A DNA stretch of 64,000 nucleotides from Pseudomonas sp. MM223 (GCA_947090765.1 OX352322.1:2835501-2899500), one strand, 5' to 3'; shown: positions 1 through 11,840, numbered from the stretch's first letter. Numbers and translations: made by a program. Notes: generated by a model from the sequence alone, not told the origin.

Positions 1-372
1 CCTTCAATCACGTTGTCGCTGGCGCCGAACAGGCTGCCGATCGAATCCGCTTTGTCCCTGAACGGGTTGAACGGTGCCAAGGCGGTGTACAGCGGGCTGT
101 CGTGCTGGTCCAACCATTGCTCCAGGCGTTTGAAGCGTCGGTCCTGCTCTTCGGTGCCGGCTGCTGGCTGGCTCATCGGGTGAATCAGCAAGGCCAGCGA
201 GATTTCCAGGCCGCGGGCGGAGGTGCGTTCGTCGCGGTCGTAACAGGCCAGGGCGGCGGCCAGGCTGTAGGGGTTGTCGATATGTTGCGATTCGGCAGTG
301 GCCAGCCAGGCGTCATGATCGTTGCTGGCTTGCAAGGCCAGGTTGCGCAGGGCTGCAATACGCCGTTCCAGT
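1..372 (-). pseudogene. Downstream part of IS-disrupted VasX/MIX-type T6SS effector gene
   Basis: The minus strand is open from 372 to the window edge and is the continuation of the gene whose upstream part lies at 2390-3536. Removing the insertion sequence and one copy of its target duplication joins the two parts in the same frame with no stop (…RDELE then RRIAALRNL…). This segment encodes about 124 residues, with no membrane segment and several charged helical stretches. It contains no own start with a ribosome site and is probably not translated now. The C-terminus lies outside the window, so the toxin domain cannot be identified here. Confidence 0.85.
365..372. repeat. 8-bp target-site duplication, left copy
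   Basis: GTTCCAGT directly abuts the left inverted repeat. The identical octamer abuts the right end at 2390-2397. Eight bases is the duplication length known for IS66-family transposition. Confidence 0.95.
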
Positions 373-392
373 GTATGCGCTCCATAGACCCC
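373..392 (+). repeat. IS66 left terminal inverted repeat
   Basis: GTATGCGCTCCATAGACCCC. It pairs with the complement of 2370-2389 (GTAACCGCTCCATAAACCCC), with three mismatches in 20. Confidence 0.9.
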
Positions 393-455
393 ATATTCAA
401 CTGACCTCTCCGTATCCCGGATGCTGGGCTCCCTATTTTCCCGTGGAGTTCCGTC

Positions 456-815
456 ATGATGCGTCCCGACGCCAAAGTGCAGAAGGTCTATCTCTACCCA
501 AAGCCCGTCGACTTCCGCAAATCCATCAATGGACTGGCCGCGCTGGTCGAGCTGGACATCAAGGTGGAGGTGTTCAACCCGGTGCTGTTCGTGTTCCTCA
601 ATCGCACGCGCAGCCAGGTCAAGATTCTCTACTGGGAGCGCAATGGCTTCTGCCTGTGGCTCAAGCGACTGGAAGCCGAGCGTTTCAAGACCAAACCCGA
701 TGCCGGTGACGAAGCCATCGAACTGACGGTCGACGAACTGAACTGGCTGCTCGACGGTATCGACCTGTGGCGTAACCGTCCGCATCAGGTTCTGACGCCG
801 CGTTACGTGGCCTGA
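456..815 (+). CDS. tnpB: IS66-family accessory transposition protein TnpB
   Basis: 119 residues, the usual length for IS66 TnpB (Orf2). The family core is visible: [17 protein letters not shown] near residues 11-27, then [20 protein letters not shown] and an LWLKRLE segment. Known: TnpB is required together with TnpC in IS66 elements, though its biochemical role is unclear. Start: two adjacent ATG codons at 456 and 459, preceded by GTGGAG seven bases upstream. tnpC starts 19 bases after the stop, so the two are probably cotranscribed. It appears intact. Confidence 0.95.
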   Translation: MMRPDAKVQKVYLYPKPVDFRKSINGLAALVELDIKVEVFNPVLFVFLNRTRSQVKILYWERNGFCLWLKRLEAERFKTKPDAGDEAIELTVDELNWLLDGIDLWRNRPHQVLTPRYVA

Positions 816-834
816 GCCGGTATAATCCGGCGCC

Positions 835-3853
<3,019 letters not shown>

Positions 3854-4153
3854 TTAGTTCTTGCACTTGGCCATCACTACTTGGCAAGTCTTGGGTGATC
3901 CTCCCGAGCGGCCGGCATAGCGTATGCAATTGTTCATGGACTTCTTACGGGCAATGCTCAGGGTATCGCCCCAGGCCAGGCCGCCTTCGCCGGTCGTGGG
4001 CACCGCTTTGGCGAAGCAATTGGAGCCTGTAGCAGGCGTGGCATAGCGGGCCTTGCCGGATTTGCTGGAGCAGCTAGCGGTGAGCGCCAGGCTGAGGGCG
4101 AGCAGGGTGGTCAGCGCCCAGGACGCCGATGGGCGAATCTGTTGTCTGCTCAT
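3854..4153 (-). CDS. Small exported lipoprotein-like protein, unknown function
   Basis: 99 residues. A basic N-terminus and a hydrophobic run (about 13-27, LTTLLALSLALTA) end in SC at residues 27-28, an imperfect lipobox. The mature part has four more cysteines (in GSNCFAK, NNCIRY, KTCQV, AKCKN), a number suited to two disulphides in the periplasm. GGAG lies seven bases before the ATG at 4153. It is transcribed alone. I do not recognise the family; function unknown. Confidence 0.65.
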   Translation of the reverse strand: MSRQQIRPSASWALTTLLALSLALTASCSSKSGKARYATPATGSNCFAKAVPTTGEGGLAWGDTLSIARKKSMNNCIRYAGRSGGSPKTCQVVMAKCKN

Positions 4154-4419
4154 GGTTGTCTCCGTGGTAGCAGTGGGACGCTACAGCTTCAGGCAGTGGG
4201 TGGCATCGGCTTTTCTGGTGTTCGCGGCGGTTCGACGCTTCGATACCCCTTCCCACATGTATTGCGCCAGCCGTGCAGCTAATCCCTTGCAGGATATTTC
4301 ATTCCAGCAAAGCGGTGAACTATCGCGTCGTGAAGGGGCTCCTTTGCTAAGCGCGCCCTGCGCTCATCTGATGGCACAAGCCCATCAGCCTTTGGGTCAC
4401 TGAATGAAAAGGAGGCACC

Positions 4420-4848
4420 GTGACCACAACTGATCAAACCCTCTACCGTTGCACGCCCAGCCCGTTGCACGCCCTGCTGCTGGCGGGCAGTGTGCCGTTG
4501 TTCCTTGGCGCATTGCTGAGCGACATCGCCTATTTCAACAGCTACCAGGTGCAGTGGAGTAACTTCGCCGCCTGGCTGATCGCGGGTGCCTTGGTATTCT
4601 GCGGGCTGGCGCTGTTGTTCGCGCTGGCCAACCTGGTCCGCGCCGAACGCAAGGGCGGGCGCGCCACGCTGTACTTCGTGCTGCTGTTGGTGACCTGGGT
4701 GCTTGGGCTGATCAATGCGTTCGAGCACGCCAAGGATGCCTGGGCGGTGATGCCGTCGGGGCTGGTGCTATCAGTGATCGTGACTGTGCTCGCAGTGGTG
4801 GCTGCCTGGACTGGCTTGAGCAACCTGCGTTCGGGAGGTGCGGCATGA
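4420..4848 (+). CDS. DUF2231-type four-helix membrane protein
   Basis: 142 residues with four hydrophobic segments (about 16-36, 48-70, 82-98 and 110-132) and a PSPLHALLLAGSVPLFLGALLSD opening typical of DUF2231 proteins. GTG start at 4420 supported by AGGAGG four bases upstream. Its stop overlaps the start of the sorbosone-dehydrogenase-like gene (ATGA), so the two are translationally coupled. In many proteobacteria DUF2231 membrane proteins accompany such soluble beta-propeller dehydrogenases, which suggests a membrane partner, but the electron path is not proven. Confidence 0.8.
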   Translation: MTTTDQTLYRCTPSPLHALLLAGSVPLFLGALLSDIAYFNSYQVQWSNFAAWLIAGALVFCGLALLFALANLVRAERKGGRATLYFVLLLVTWVLGLINAFEHAKDAWAVMPSGLVLSVIVTVLAVVAAWTGLSNLRSGGAA

Positions 4849-6134
4849 AGCCTTTGCATGCATTGGGCTTGTTGAGCATGGCGCTGCTGACTGCCTGCGG
4901 TGGCAACGGCGAGCCGACCCAGGCCCATGGCCCGGACCCGAAGTTGCCCGCGCCGCAGCGCGGTTTGCTGCCGAGCATGAAGATTGCGCAGCCGGTTGCA
5001 TGGGGCGAGCAGAAACCGACCGTGCCAGAGGGCTTCAACGTCACGGCCATTGCCACCGACCTCAAGATTCCGCGCCAGAGCCTGGTGTTGCCCAATGGCG
5101 ACATTATTGTGGCCGAGGGCAGGGGTGGCAGTGCGGCCAAACTCAAGCCCAAGGATGTGATCGCCAGCCAGATCAAGGCCAAGGGCAATACGCAGGTCAA
5201 GGGTGGTAACCGCCTGACCTTGTTGCGCGATGCCGACGGCGATGGCACCTACGAGGTACAGACCGTGTTCGCGGAAAACCTCAACGCACCGTATGGCCTG
5301 GCCTTTGCCAACGGCAAGCTGTATGTGGCCAACCAGGATGCGCTGGTGCGCTTTGACTACAAGGACGGCCAGACCCAGGCCGACGGCCCGCCAACCAAGG
5401 TCACCGACCTGCCGGCCGAGATCAACCACCATTGGACCAAGGCGCTGACGGTCAGCCCGGATGGTCGCTACCTGTATGTGGGGATTGGCTCGAACAGCAA
5501 CATCACCGAGCGCGGCCTGGAGGTGGAGATTGATCGGGCGATGGTCTGGCAGGTCGATGCCGAAACCGGCGCGCACCGGCCCTACGCCACCGGCTTGCGC
5601 AACCCGACGGCATTGACCATTCAGCCGCAGACCGGGCAGCTGTGGACGGTGGTCAACGAGCGCGATGAACTGGGCCCCGACCTGGTACCGGACTACCTCA
5701 CTTCGGTGCGTGAGGGCGGCTTTTATGGTTGGCCTTACAGCTATTGGGGGCAGAACGTGGATGAGCGGGTGCGGCCGCAGAACCCGGACAAGGTAGCCGC
5801 GGCAATCAAGCCGGACTACAGCCTGGGTTCGCATGTGGCTGCATTGGGTGTCGATTTCTCGATCCCGGCCATGGGCGAGCGCTTTGCCGACGGAGTGTTC
5901 GTGGGCGAACACGGCAGCTGGAACCGGCCCGATCCGGTTGGCTATAAAGTGGTTTTCGTGCCGTTCAGCAATGGCAGGCCGGCAGGGGAGCCCATCGACT
6001 TTGCCACGGGATTTCGCGGTGAGGATGGCAAGACCCGTGGGCGGCCGGTGGGGGTGACCGTGGACCCGCGTGGGGCGTTGATCATTGCCGATGATTTGGC
6101 GAATACGGTGTGGCGGGTGACGCGTAACCGTTGA
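4845..6134 (+). CDS. Sorbosone dehydrogenase-like PQQ/beta-propeller lipoprotein
   Basis: 429 residues. The signal sequence ends in a lipobox (LLTAC, Cys18). The rest is a six-bladed beta-propeller of the L-sorbosone dehydrogenase/soluble glucose dehydrogenase type: GFNVTAIATDLKIPRQ, RDADGDGTYE, LNAPYGLAFANGKLYVAN, HHWTKALTVSPDGRYLYVGIGSNSN, YATGLRNPTAL, VNERDELGPDLVPDYL and GEHGSWNR. Known members use PQQ to oxidise sugars or aldehydes in the periplasm; many have no known substrate. It overlaps the DUF2231 gene by four bases. A PQQ-dependent dehydrogenase also lies at the other end of the window. The exact substrate cannot be read from sequence. Confidence 0.85.
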   Translation: MKPLHALGLLSMALLTACGGNGEPTQAHGPDPKLPAPQRGLLPSMKIAQPVAWGEQKPTVPEGFNVTAIATDLKIPRQSLVLPNGDIIVAEGRGGSAAKLKPKDVIASQIKAKGNTQVKGGNRLTLLRDADGDGTYEVQTVFAENLNAPYGLAFANGKLYVANQDALVRFDYKDGQTQADGPPTKVTDLPAEINHHWTKALTVSPDGRYLYVGIGSNSNITERGLEVEIDRAMVWQVDAETGAHRPYATGLRNPTALTIQPQTGQLWTVVNERDELGPDLVPDYLTSVREGGFYGWPYSYWGQNVDERVRPQNPDKVAAAIKPDYSLGSHVAALGVDFSIPAMGERFADGVFVGEHGSWNRPDPVGYKVVFVPFSNGRPAGEPIDFATGFRGEDGKTRGRPVGVTVDPRGALIIADDLANTVWRVTRNR

Positions 6135-6209
6135 TTAGCGTGCTGGCCCAAGCCCGCTCCCGTGCGAGGGCAGCTGTCTTGCACCATCACTCAGGCTACC
6201 GCACCCCCT

Positions 6210-6302
6210 TGTAGGAGCAGTCTTGTGCTGCGAAGAGGCCGGTAAGGCGCAAGATTACCGTCGGCTGTAATGGCCTCTTCGCAGCACAAGGCTGCTCCTA
6301 CA
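6210..6302. repeat. Paired inverted REP-like cassette (family A)
   Basis: TGTAGGAGCAG…TTGTGCTGCGAAGAGGCC is followed after about 30 bases by its near-perfect complement ending GGCTGCTCCTACA. It lies between two convergent genes. Related pairs occur at 15102, 28154, 44041 and 53397. Confidence 0.9.
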
Positions 6303-6343
6303 GGGCTAGGTGACACAGTGCAGGCCCGCTCCTGCATCAGGCA

Positions 6344-8476
6344 TCAGAAGCGGTAGTTGAAGCTGGCTTCCAGCGTACGCGGTGCACCCGGGGTAACCAG
6401 GTCCACCGAGCCGTGCGCAGACGCATAGTAGTCACGGTCGAACACGTTCTTCAGGCGCAGCGCGGCATCCCACTGCGGCACGCTGTACAGCAGCGCTGCG
6501 TCGAACGTGGTGTAGCCCGGCATCACCACCACGTTGTCGAGCGCGGTGTAGCGCTCGTCGACGTAGTTGGCGCCGGCGGCCACGCGCCATTGCGGGGTCA
6601 GTGTACGTACCAGCCAGACGTTGGCGCTGTTACGCGGCGTCAGGGTCGGGGTCTGGCCTTCGTTGGCCACGCCGTTGGTCTTGCTGTTGGACTTGGTGAT
6701 CTCTGCATCCAGGTAGGCGTAGCCGGCGTAGATCTGCCACTTGTCCGTGAGCTGCCCGCTGACGGTGGCCTCGAAACCATCGGTGCGTTGTTCGCCGGCC
6801 AGCACGGTCAGGTTGGGGTTGGCCGGGTCGGCGGTCTTCATGTTGGTGCGTTCCAGCCGGAACACCGCTGCGGTCAGTGACAGGCGGCTTTCGAGCAGGT
6901 CCCACTTGGCGCCGATTTCGTAGTTGGTGGTTTCTTCCGGCTCCAGGTGCTGGTTGGTCGGGCTGACCGCGAACACTTCCCCTGAAGGCTGGTAGCTGCG
7001 GCTGACCGATACGTAGTAGGACTGGATCGCATCCGGCTGGTAGACCAGGCCGGCGCGTGGGCTCCAGGTCTTGTCGGTACGGTCGAGGTCGACGTTCTGC
7101 ACGCGGTCGTCGTCATACTCCTGGCCAAAGATGTCATAGCGCACGCCCACCAGGGCCTTCCAGTGCTCGTTCAGCTCGATCATGTCCTGCAGGTACAGGC
7201 CGGTGGTCTGCTGGAAGTTGGTGCCCTTGGACGACAGGTTGGCGGCATGCTCCGGCACCGGCACCAGGGCGTCGCGGTAAACCGGCACCTGGGCCACGTT
7301 GTTCTGGCTCAGCACGCGCTGGTACTTGTCCTGAAAGCCCACCTCAAAGCCATACAGCAGGTTGTGCTGCATGCCGGCCAGTTGTGCCTGTTGTTTGAGC
7401 TCGGTCTGGTTGAACACGCCGTACTCGTCGCGGGCCACGTTGCCGCGGTTGAGTTTGACCAGCAGTTCGCCGTTGGGGGCGGTGACGAAGCGCGTCGGGC
7501 TGCTGTCGGCCAAGGTGTTGTTGAGGTCCAGGTCGTAGCGGTAGTAGCGGCTGGTGTTGGTCAGGGTAAGGCTGTCGTTGATGCGGTAGTCCAGGCTTGC
7601 GGTCAACGAGAACACTTCGCTGCGGGCGTAGTCCTGGTCGGCATCGCCAGAGCCGAAGCGTTTGTCGCGGTCCACGTCCACCGGGCGGTTGCCCAGCGCC
7701 GGGATGCCGAAGTCGATCAGGCGTTTGTCGTACAGATAGGTGGCGCCCAGGTTCAGCTCCAGGTCGTCGGACAGGCGGAAGTAAGCCGACGGCGCAATGG
7801 CCTTGCGGTCGATGTAGCCATCGTCGCGGAAGGTGTCGCTGTCTTCAAAGGCGCCGGTCACGCGGTAGGCCTGGTTGCTTTGCGGGTCGGCCCAGCCGGT
7901 GTCGAACTGGGTACGGCGCTTGCCTTCGCTGTCGAAGCTCATGCCGACTTCGCGCTTGGGCGTAAAGCTTGGCTTCTTGCTGATGCTGTTGATCAGGCCG
8001 CCGGAAGAACCGCGGCCATACAGCACGGCAGCCGGGCCCTTGATGACTTCGACGCGCTCGATGTTGGACAAGTCGCGAAAGTACAGGGCGTCGTCGCGCA
8101 CGCCGTCGATGTACATGTCACCAATGGCGCTGAAGCCGCGAATGGTCACCTGGTCGCGCTGGCCGTCGCCGTTGGACAGGCCAATGCCGGGCACGTTCTT
8201 CAGCACGTCTTCCATGGACTGCGCACCCTGGTCCTTGATCACGCTTTCGGGCACGACGTTGACGGTTTGCGGGATATCGCGCAGCGGCGCGTCAATCTTC
8301 ATGGCGCTGCGGCTTTCACTGGCCTTGTAGCTTTGTTGCTCGTAGGCGCTGGTGACGGCGGTGGCAGGCAGGGCAAGGCTACCCTGTGTATCGGTTGGAA
8401 CGGCAGCTTGAACAACAGGCACAACGAGCAGGCCCAGCATGGAAATGGATGCTGGGGCAACAGACCTTTTTGCCAT
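6344..8476 (-). CDS. TonB-dependent (catecholate-type) siderophore receptor
   Basis: 710 residues from the ATG at 8476 (MAKRSVAPASI…), which gives a signal peptide ending near VQAA; the longer frame to 8539 has no ribosome site. The plug domain covers about 55-165 (IPQTVNVVPESVIKDQG, NVPGIGLSNGDGQRDQVTIRGF, IERVEVIKGPAAVLYGRG), then a 22-strand barrel ending in aromatic F (SFNYRF). The plug wording is like Fiu/FhuE-type receptors that take up ferric siderophores with TonB energy. No N-terminal signalling domain is present. A Fur-like site lies about 60 bases upstream. The ligand cannot be assigned. Confidence 0.92.
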   Translation of the reverse strand: MAKRSVAPASISMLGLLVVPVVQAAVPTDTQGSLALPATAVTSAYEQQSYKASESRSAMKIDAPLRDIPQTVNVVPESVIKDQGAQSMEDVLKNVPGIGLSNGDGQRDQVTIRGFSAIGDMYIDGVRDDALYFRDLSNIERVEVIKGPAAVLYGRGSSGGLINSISKKPSFTPKREVGMSFDSEGKRRTQFDTGWADPQSNQAYRVTGAFEDSDTFRDDGYIDRKAIAPSAYFRLSDDLELNLGATYLYDKRLIDFGIPALGNRPVDVDRDKRFGSGDADQDYARSEVFSLTASLDYRINDSLTLTNTSRYYRYDLDLNNTLADSSPTRFVTAPNGELLVKLNRGNVARDEYGVFNQTELKQQAQLAGMQHNLLYGFEVGFQDKYQRVLSQNNVAQVPVYRDALVPVPEHAANLSSKGTNFQQTTGLYLQDMIELNEHWKALVGVRYDIFGQEYDDDRVQNVDLDRTDKTWSPRAGLVYQPDAIQSYYVSVSRSYQPSGEVFAVSPTNQHLEPEETTNYEIGAKWDLLESRLSLTAAVFRLERTNMKTADPANPNLTVLAGEQRTDGFEATVSGQLTDKWQIYAGYAYLDAEITKSNSKTNGVANEGQTPTLTPRNSANVWLVRTLTPQWRVAAGANYVDERYTALDNVVVMPGYTTFDAALLYSVPQWDAALRLKNVFDRDYYASAHGSVDLVTPGAPRTLEASFNYRF

Positions 8477-8538
8477 TACAGGTGACTCTTTGTTGTTTTG
8501 GAAGGTCACGAATAGTAATGATTTGTAAATGTAAATCA

Positions 8539-8557
8539 AGTGTAAAGAATTCGCATT
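8539..8557 (-). promoter_or_regulatory. Candidate Fur box upstream of siderophore receptor
   Basis: Read on the minus strand, AATGCGAATTCTTTACACT agrees with the Fur-type pattern AATGAGAATTATTCTCATT at 14 of 19 positions, and lies 62 bases before the receptor start. A second AT-rich partial match is at 8511-8531. Confidence 0.45.
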
Positions 8558-8703
8558 TGCTATTACAAGGCTGTGGCGGGCGAGGTAGAGACGAAATGCG
8601 TCGCAGCGGGTGTGGGCCGGCAGGGTGGCGGGTAAGGTCTATGCTTGTGAGCGCGTGAACATTTCGCGCTCCTATCCGGTCTTGATCACATGGAAGCAGG
8701 CCT

Positions 8704-9285
8704 ATGAACCCGATTCGCTCTCTCGCTCGTGCTGTTGCCCTGGCCACGCTGGCATCCGCCGCCAGCTTCACGGTGCACGCTGCCGACATCCCGATTGCCA
8801 GCGAGGCACTGGAAAGTCATGTCACCACCCAGGTCACAGCCATTGACCTGGCCAACCGCCAGGTCACGGTGAAAGGCCCTGATAACAAGAAGGATGTGAC
8901 GCTCCAGCTCACCGAAAAGGCCAAGGCCCTGCCTAACCTGAAGGTTGGGGACAAGGTCGATATCTTCGTTACCCGTGCCGTGGCTTATGTGCTCAACACC
9001 GATGTGGGTGGGGCGCCGAAGGCCAGCGAGGAGTCCGGGACCATTCGCGCCACTGCGCAAAACCCCAACCCGGGTGGCGAGGCGTTCCGCCAGGTCCGGG
9101 TCACCTCGCAGATCAAGAAGATCGACCTCAAGAAGCATGAAGTGAGCCTGCTGCCGCCGGAGGGCAAGTTGCAGGTAGTCAAGGTCGAAAACCCGGACTT
9201 GCAGGCACGCATGAAGAATCTCAAGGTCGGCCAGACGGTCGATGCGATCTTTACTGAAGTGTTGCGCGTCGAAACTTCGCGCTGA
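8704..9285 (+). CDS. Periplasmic protein with internally duplicated beta-rich domain
   Basis: 193 residues with a signal peptide cleaved near AHA-AD (residue 26). The mature protein holds two similar units: VTTQVTAIDL…VTVK…LPNLKVGDKVDIFVTRAV (about 41-98) and VTSQIKKIDLKKHEVSLL…MKNLKVGQTVDAIFTEVL (about 135-190). Each has an IDL…V…LKVG..VD…T pattern suggesting a small beta-barrel or OB-like fold. No catalytic motif or metal ligand cluster is visible. Its start at 8704 follows GGAAG. It is divergent from the siderophore receptor, sharing a 227-base intergenic region with its Fur-like site, so iron-linked control is possible. Function unknown. Confidence 0.75.
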   Translation: MNPIRSLARAVALATLASAASFTVHAADIPIASEALESHVTTQVTAIDLANRQVTVKGPDNKKDVTLQLTEKAKALPNLKVGDKVDIFVTRAVAYVLNTDVGGAPKASEESGTIRATAQNPNPGGEAFRQVRVTSQIKKIDLKKHEVSLLPPEGKLQVVKVENPDLQARMKNLKVGQTVDAIFTEVLRVETSR

Positions 9286-9293
9286 CACCCCCT

Positions 9294-10058
9294 TTATCGG
9301 GGCAGGCTGCGGGTTGCCCGCGTGTGGATCCGCCGTGAGGCCTTGCACGACGGCGGATACCGTTCGAACACTTGGACAACCCAGTCGGGCCGGGTTTTGC
9401 TGGCATCGTTGAGCCAGTTGGCAACCGAGTCCTGGGCATACTTGTTGGCTTCGGCCAGGCGGGGTACCAACAAGGGCTCGGCCACTTCCGGTGCTTGCTT
9501 GAGTGTGGCGATGTGTTCGCACCACACACCACGGGGGCGCAGTACCTCGATGCAGAAACGGCGTACCAGTGGGTCGGAGTCGCCGGCATGTTGGCTGAGC
9601 AGCGCAAGGGCACGTTCCAGCTCGCAGCTGAGGCGGGGCCGCAGCGCCATCCAGGCCCATTCGCGCACGCCAAAATGCTCATCGCGGGCAAAGCGCAACT
9701 GGGCCAGCAGTGCGGGCTCCAGTGCCTGCGTATGTGACAGGTAGGCCTGGGCAAAGGCTGCCCAGCTGCGCACGGTATCGGAAACATGCAAGCTGCACTG
9801 CTCGAATACTTGCTCGCGTATCGGTGTAGCGGCCTGTTCCAGCCATTGCCCCAGGGCCAGGCCAATGGCTGCGATCCTCTTCGACAGGCCTAGCGCTGTT
9901 GCTGCTTCAGCACAGGCGGCCAACTGTTCGACCAGTGTGGCTGGCAGCAGGTTGGCCAATGAGCCGACCAGGGTTGCCTGGTTGACTGCCAGGCATTCGG
10001 CGAGGTTGCGGGTTGGCAACTGGCCGTGATCAATCAGGGTTTTGCGCTCATCAGTCAT
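9294..10058 (-). CDS. DNA alkylation repeat (AlkC/AlkD-like HEAT-repeat) protein
   Basis: 254 residues from the ATG at 10058 (MTDERKTLIDHG). The C-terminal half shows the HEAT-like signature of the AlkC/AlkD superfamily: HFGVREWAWMALRPRL, DSDPLVRRFCIEVLRPRGVW and YAQDSVANWLNDASKTRPDWV. Known members are DNA glycosylases that remove positively charged alkylated bases; others with the fold lack activity. It ends eight bases from the stop of the convergent gene at 9285. Longer upstream frame to 10142 lacks a ribosome site. Enzyme activity is inferred from the family only. Confidence 0.75.
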   Translation of the reverse strand: MTDERKTLIDHGQLPTRNLAECLAVNQATLVGSLANLLPATLVEQLAACAEAATALGLSKRIAAIGLALGQWLEQAATPIREQVFEQCSLHVSDTVRSWAAFAQAYLSHTQALEPALLAQLRFARDEHFGVREWAWMALRPRLSCELERALALLSQHAGDSDPLVRRFCIEVLRPRGVWCEHIATLKQAPEVAEPLLVPRLAEANKYAQDSVANWLNDASKTRPDWVVQVFERYPPSCKASRRIHTRATRSLPR

Positions 10059-10276
10059 CGAATGTGTTCCATCACATGAGATTTTGGTTTGCTTGCTGCT
10101 GCGCCCCCTGCCTGCATGGCCCCTGGGGTGTTGCGGCGGCACGGTATCCTAGCTCAATGTGCCGGAAGCGTAATCGTATATGCGCTTGGCGAATAATGTG
10201 TGTGCGTGATTTCGATTTCCATAAATGGAAAGAATTTTTGATCATTGCCTGAACATATTCAGCAATGAGGGCTGCC

Positions 10277-10795
10277 ATGTTCAGTAAAACCCTGTGCCTT
10301 CTGGTGCTTCCCTTTGCCTTGGCGTTGCTTGCCGGGGCAGTGCTGCCGTTCCAGGCGGCAGGTAATGCCGCGGTTGGCCGTGCCCTGGGGCATTGGTTGT
10401 GGGGGGCATTCACTTCGTTGACGGTGAGTTCGCTGGTGGTAATCGCCGCACTGTTGATTCTAAGGGTGCCGGTACCAGACCTGGGCAAGGCCCTGCTGGG
10501 GCCATGGTGGCTGTGGATTGGCGGTGTGCTGGGGGCAATGTATGTGGCTGGTGCTGCGGCGCTTACGCCCAAGCTGGGTGCGGCGGGGTTCCTGGTGCTG
10601 GTGGTGGCGGGGCAGATCATCACGGCAGTGCTTGCCGACCACTTTGGGGTAATGGGGCTGGGTGGCAAGCCGCTGAACTTTGCCAGGGTGGCAGGCGTCG
10701 CGTTGATCCTGTGTGGCGTGCTGTTGGTGCAAGGTACCTGGGCGTCGGCGCCCGCGACCAGTGCAATCACCGCTGTGAAACAGCCAGAACGCTGA
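10277..10795 (+). CDS. DMT-superfamily YdcZ-like membrane protein
   Basis: 172 residues with five hydrophobic segments, the half-size architecture of the YdcZ (DUF606) branch of the drug/metabolite transporters. Conserved features: LGPWWLWIGGVLGAMYV, AAGFLVLVVAGQIITAVLADHFG and a closing GVALILCGVLLVQG. Start at 10277 because GAGGG precedes it; an ATG at 10265 is an alternative. Known members act as pairs or homodimers with unknown substrates. It converges on the LysR gene next to it with one base between the two stops. Confidence 0.85.
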   Translation: MFSKTLCLLVLPFALALLAGAVLPFQAAGNAAVGRALGHWLWGAFTSLTVSSLVVIAALLILRVPVPDLGKALLGPWWLWIGGVLGAMYVAGAAALTPKLGAAGFLVLVVAGQIITAVLADHFGVMGLGGKPLNFARVAGVALILCGVLLVQGTWASAPATSAITAVKQPER

Positions 10796-11704
10796 TCAGC
10801 GCACCGGTTGGCTGCAGGCCCAAACGGTTTCGCGCAGCCAGCGGTGCCCGGGGTCGTTGTCCTTGCGGCTGTGCCAGGCCTGCAGGTAGTCGAACGAGGG
10901 GATGGCCAATGGCGGCGTGAACTGGCGCAGTGCCTTGTGTTGGCGCAAGGAGCCGACTGCGCGGCTGGCTACCGTCAGGATCAGGTCGGTGCCGGCGAGT
11001 ACCTCTACTGCCGCGCTCCAGTGCGGCAAGGCCAAGGCAATACGGCGGCGCAGGCCCTGGGCGGCCAGCGCACGCTCGATCTCATCGAAGGCATCCGGGC
11101 GCATGGCCATCAATACATGCGGGCGTGCCAGCCAGTCTTTCAGGGTAAGGCCGCCGCTGGCGGGCAGCACCTGGCGATCGGCAACGCTGATGAAATGGTC
11201 GGCAAACAGGGGCTGGGCGGTGATGTCCTGAGGCAGTTCGGGGAACAGGCCCAGTGCCAGGTCCAGCTCGCCATCGAGCAGTTGTGCCAGCATGGTTTCG
11301 CGGCTGGCCTGGCTGATGGCCAAGTCCACCCCGGGTGCTGCCTGGCGCAGGTGGCGCAGCAGGGGCGGCAGGATGATGCGTGAGGAGTAGTCGGACAAGG
11401 ACAGCCGGAAACGGCGCTGGGCTCTGGCTGGCTCGAACTGCGGGGTGGCCAGCAGGCCGTTGAGATTGCTCAGGGCATCTTGGAGCGGTTTTACCAGCGA
11501 CTGGGCACGGGAGGTGAGGGCCATGCCGCCGCCTTGGCGTACCAGCAAGGGGTCGTCGAGGTGTTTGCGCAGCTGCGCCAACGCATGGCTGACTGCCGGT
11601 TGGCTGCGGTGCAGGCGCAGGGCGGCACGGGTCACGTGCTTTTCGCTGAGCAGGGCATGCAGGGCGAGTAGCAGGTTGAGGTCGATCTTGCGCAGTTCAT
11701 CCAT
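10796..11704 (-). CDS. LysR-family transcriptional regulator
   Basis: 302 residues. The N-terminal winged helix (about 7-66: LNLLLALHALLSEKHVTRAALRLHRSQPAVSHAL) is of the NodD/LinR-like subgroup beginning DLNLL. A substrate-binding domain follows (about 93-295). It is divergent from the YeeE/YedE gene, with 136 bases between starts, so control of that transporter is the natural guess. No strong ribosome site is seen before the ATG. Effector unknown. Confidence 0.88.
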   Translation of the reverse strand: MDELRKIDLNLLLALHALLSEKHVTRAALRLHRSQPAVSHALAQLRKHLDDPLLVRQGGGMALTSRAQSLVKPLQDALSNLNGLLATPQFEPARAQRRFRLSLSDYSSRIILPPLLRHLRQAAPGVDLAISQASRETMLAQLLDGELDLALGLFPELPQDITAQPLFADHFISVADRQVLPASGGLTLKDWLARPHVLMAMRPDAFDEIERALAAQGLRRRIALALPHWSAAVEVLAGTDLILTVASRAVGSLRQHKALRQFTPPLAIPSFDYLQAWHSRKDNDPGHRWLRETVWACSQPVR

Positions 11705-11840
11705 GGGGTGAATGGCCTTGGTTAATTCTGGCGACTCAGATCAGCTTAACAAATGCTTGAGCCGGGCACGCTCTTGCAACGACCGCGTCAGCTGCCGGGG
11801 GTATACTCTTCGTCCGTTTTACTGTTATCCGAGTACTCCG

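Noticed and set aside
821..826. TATAAT just before tnpC as a promoter -10
   Set aside because: No acceptable -35 hexamer at 16-18 bases; tnpC follows tnpB by 19 bases and is most simply cotranscribed.
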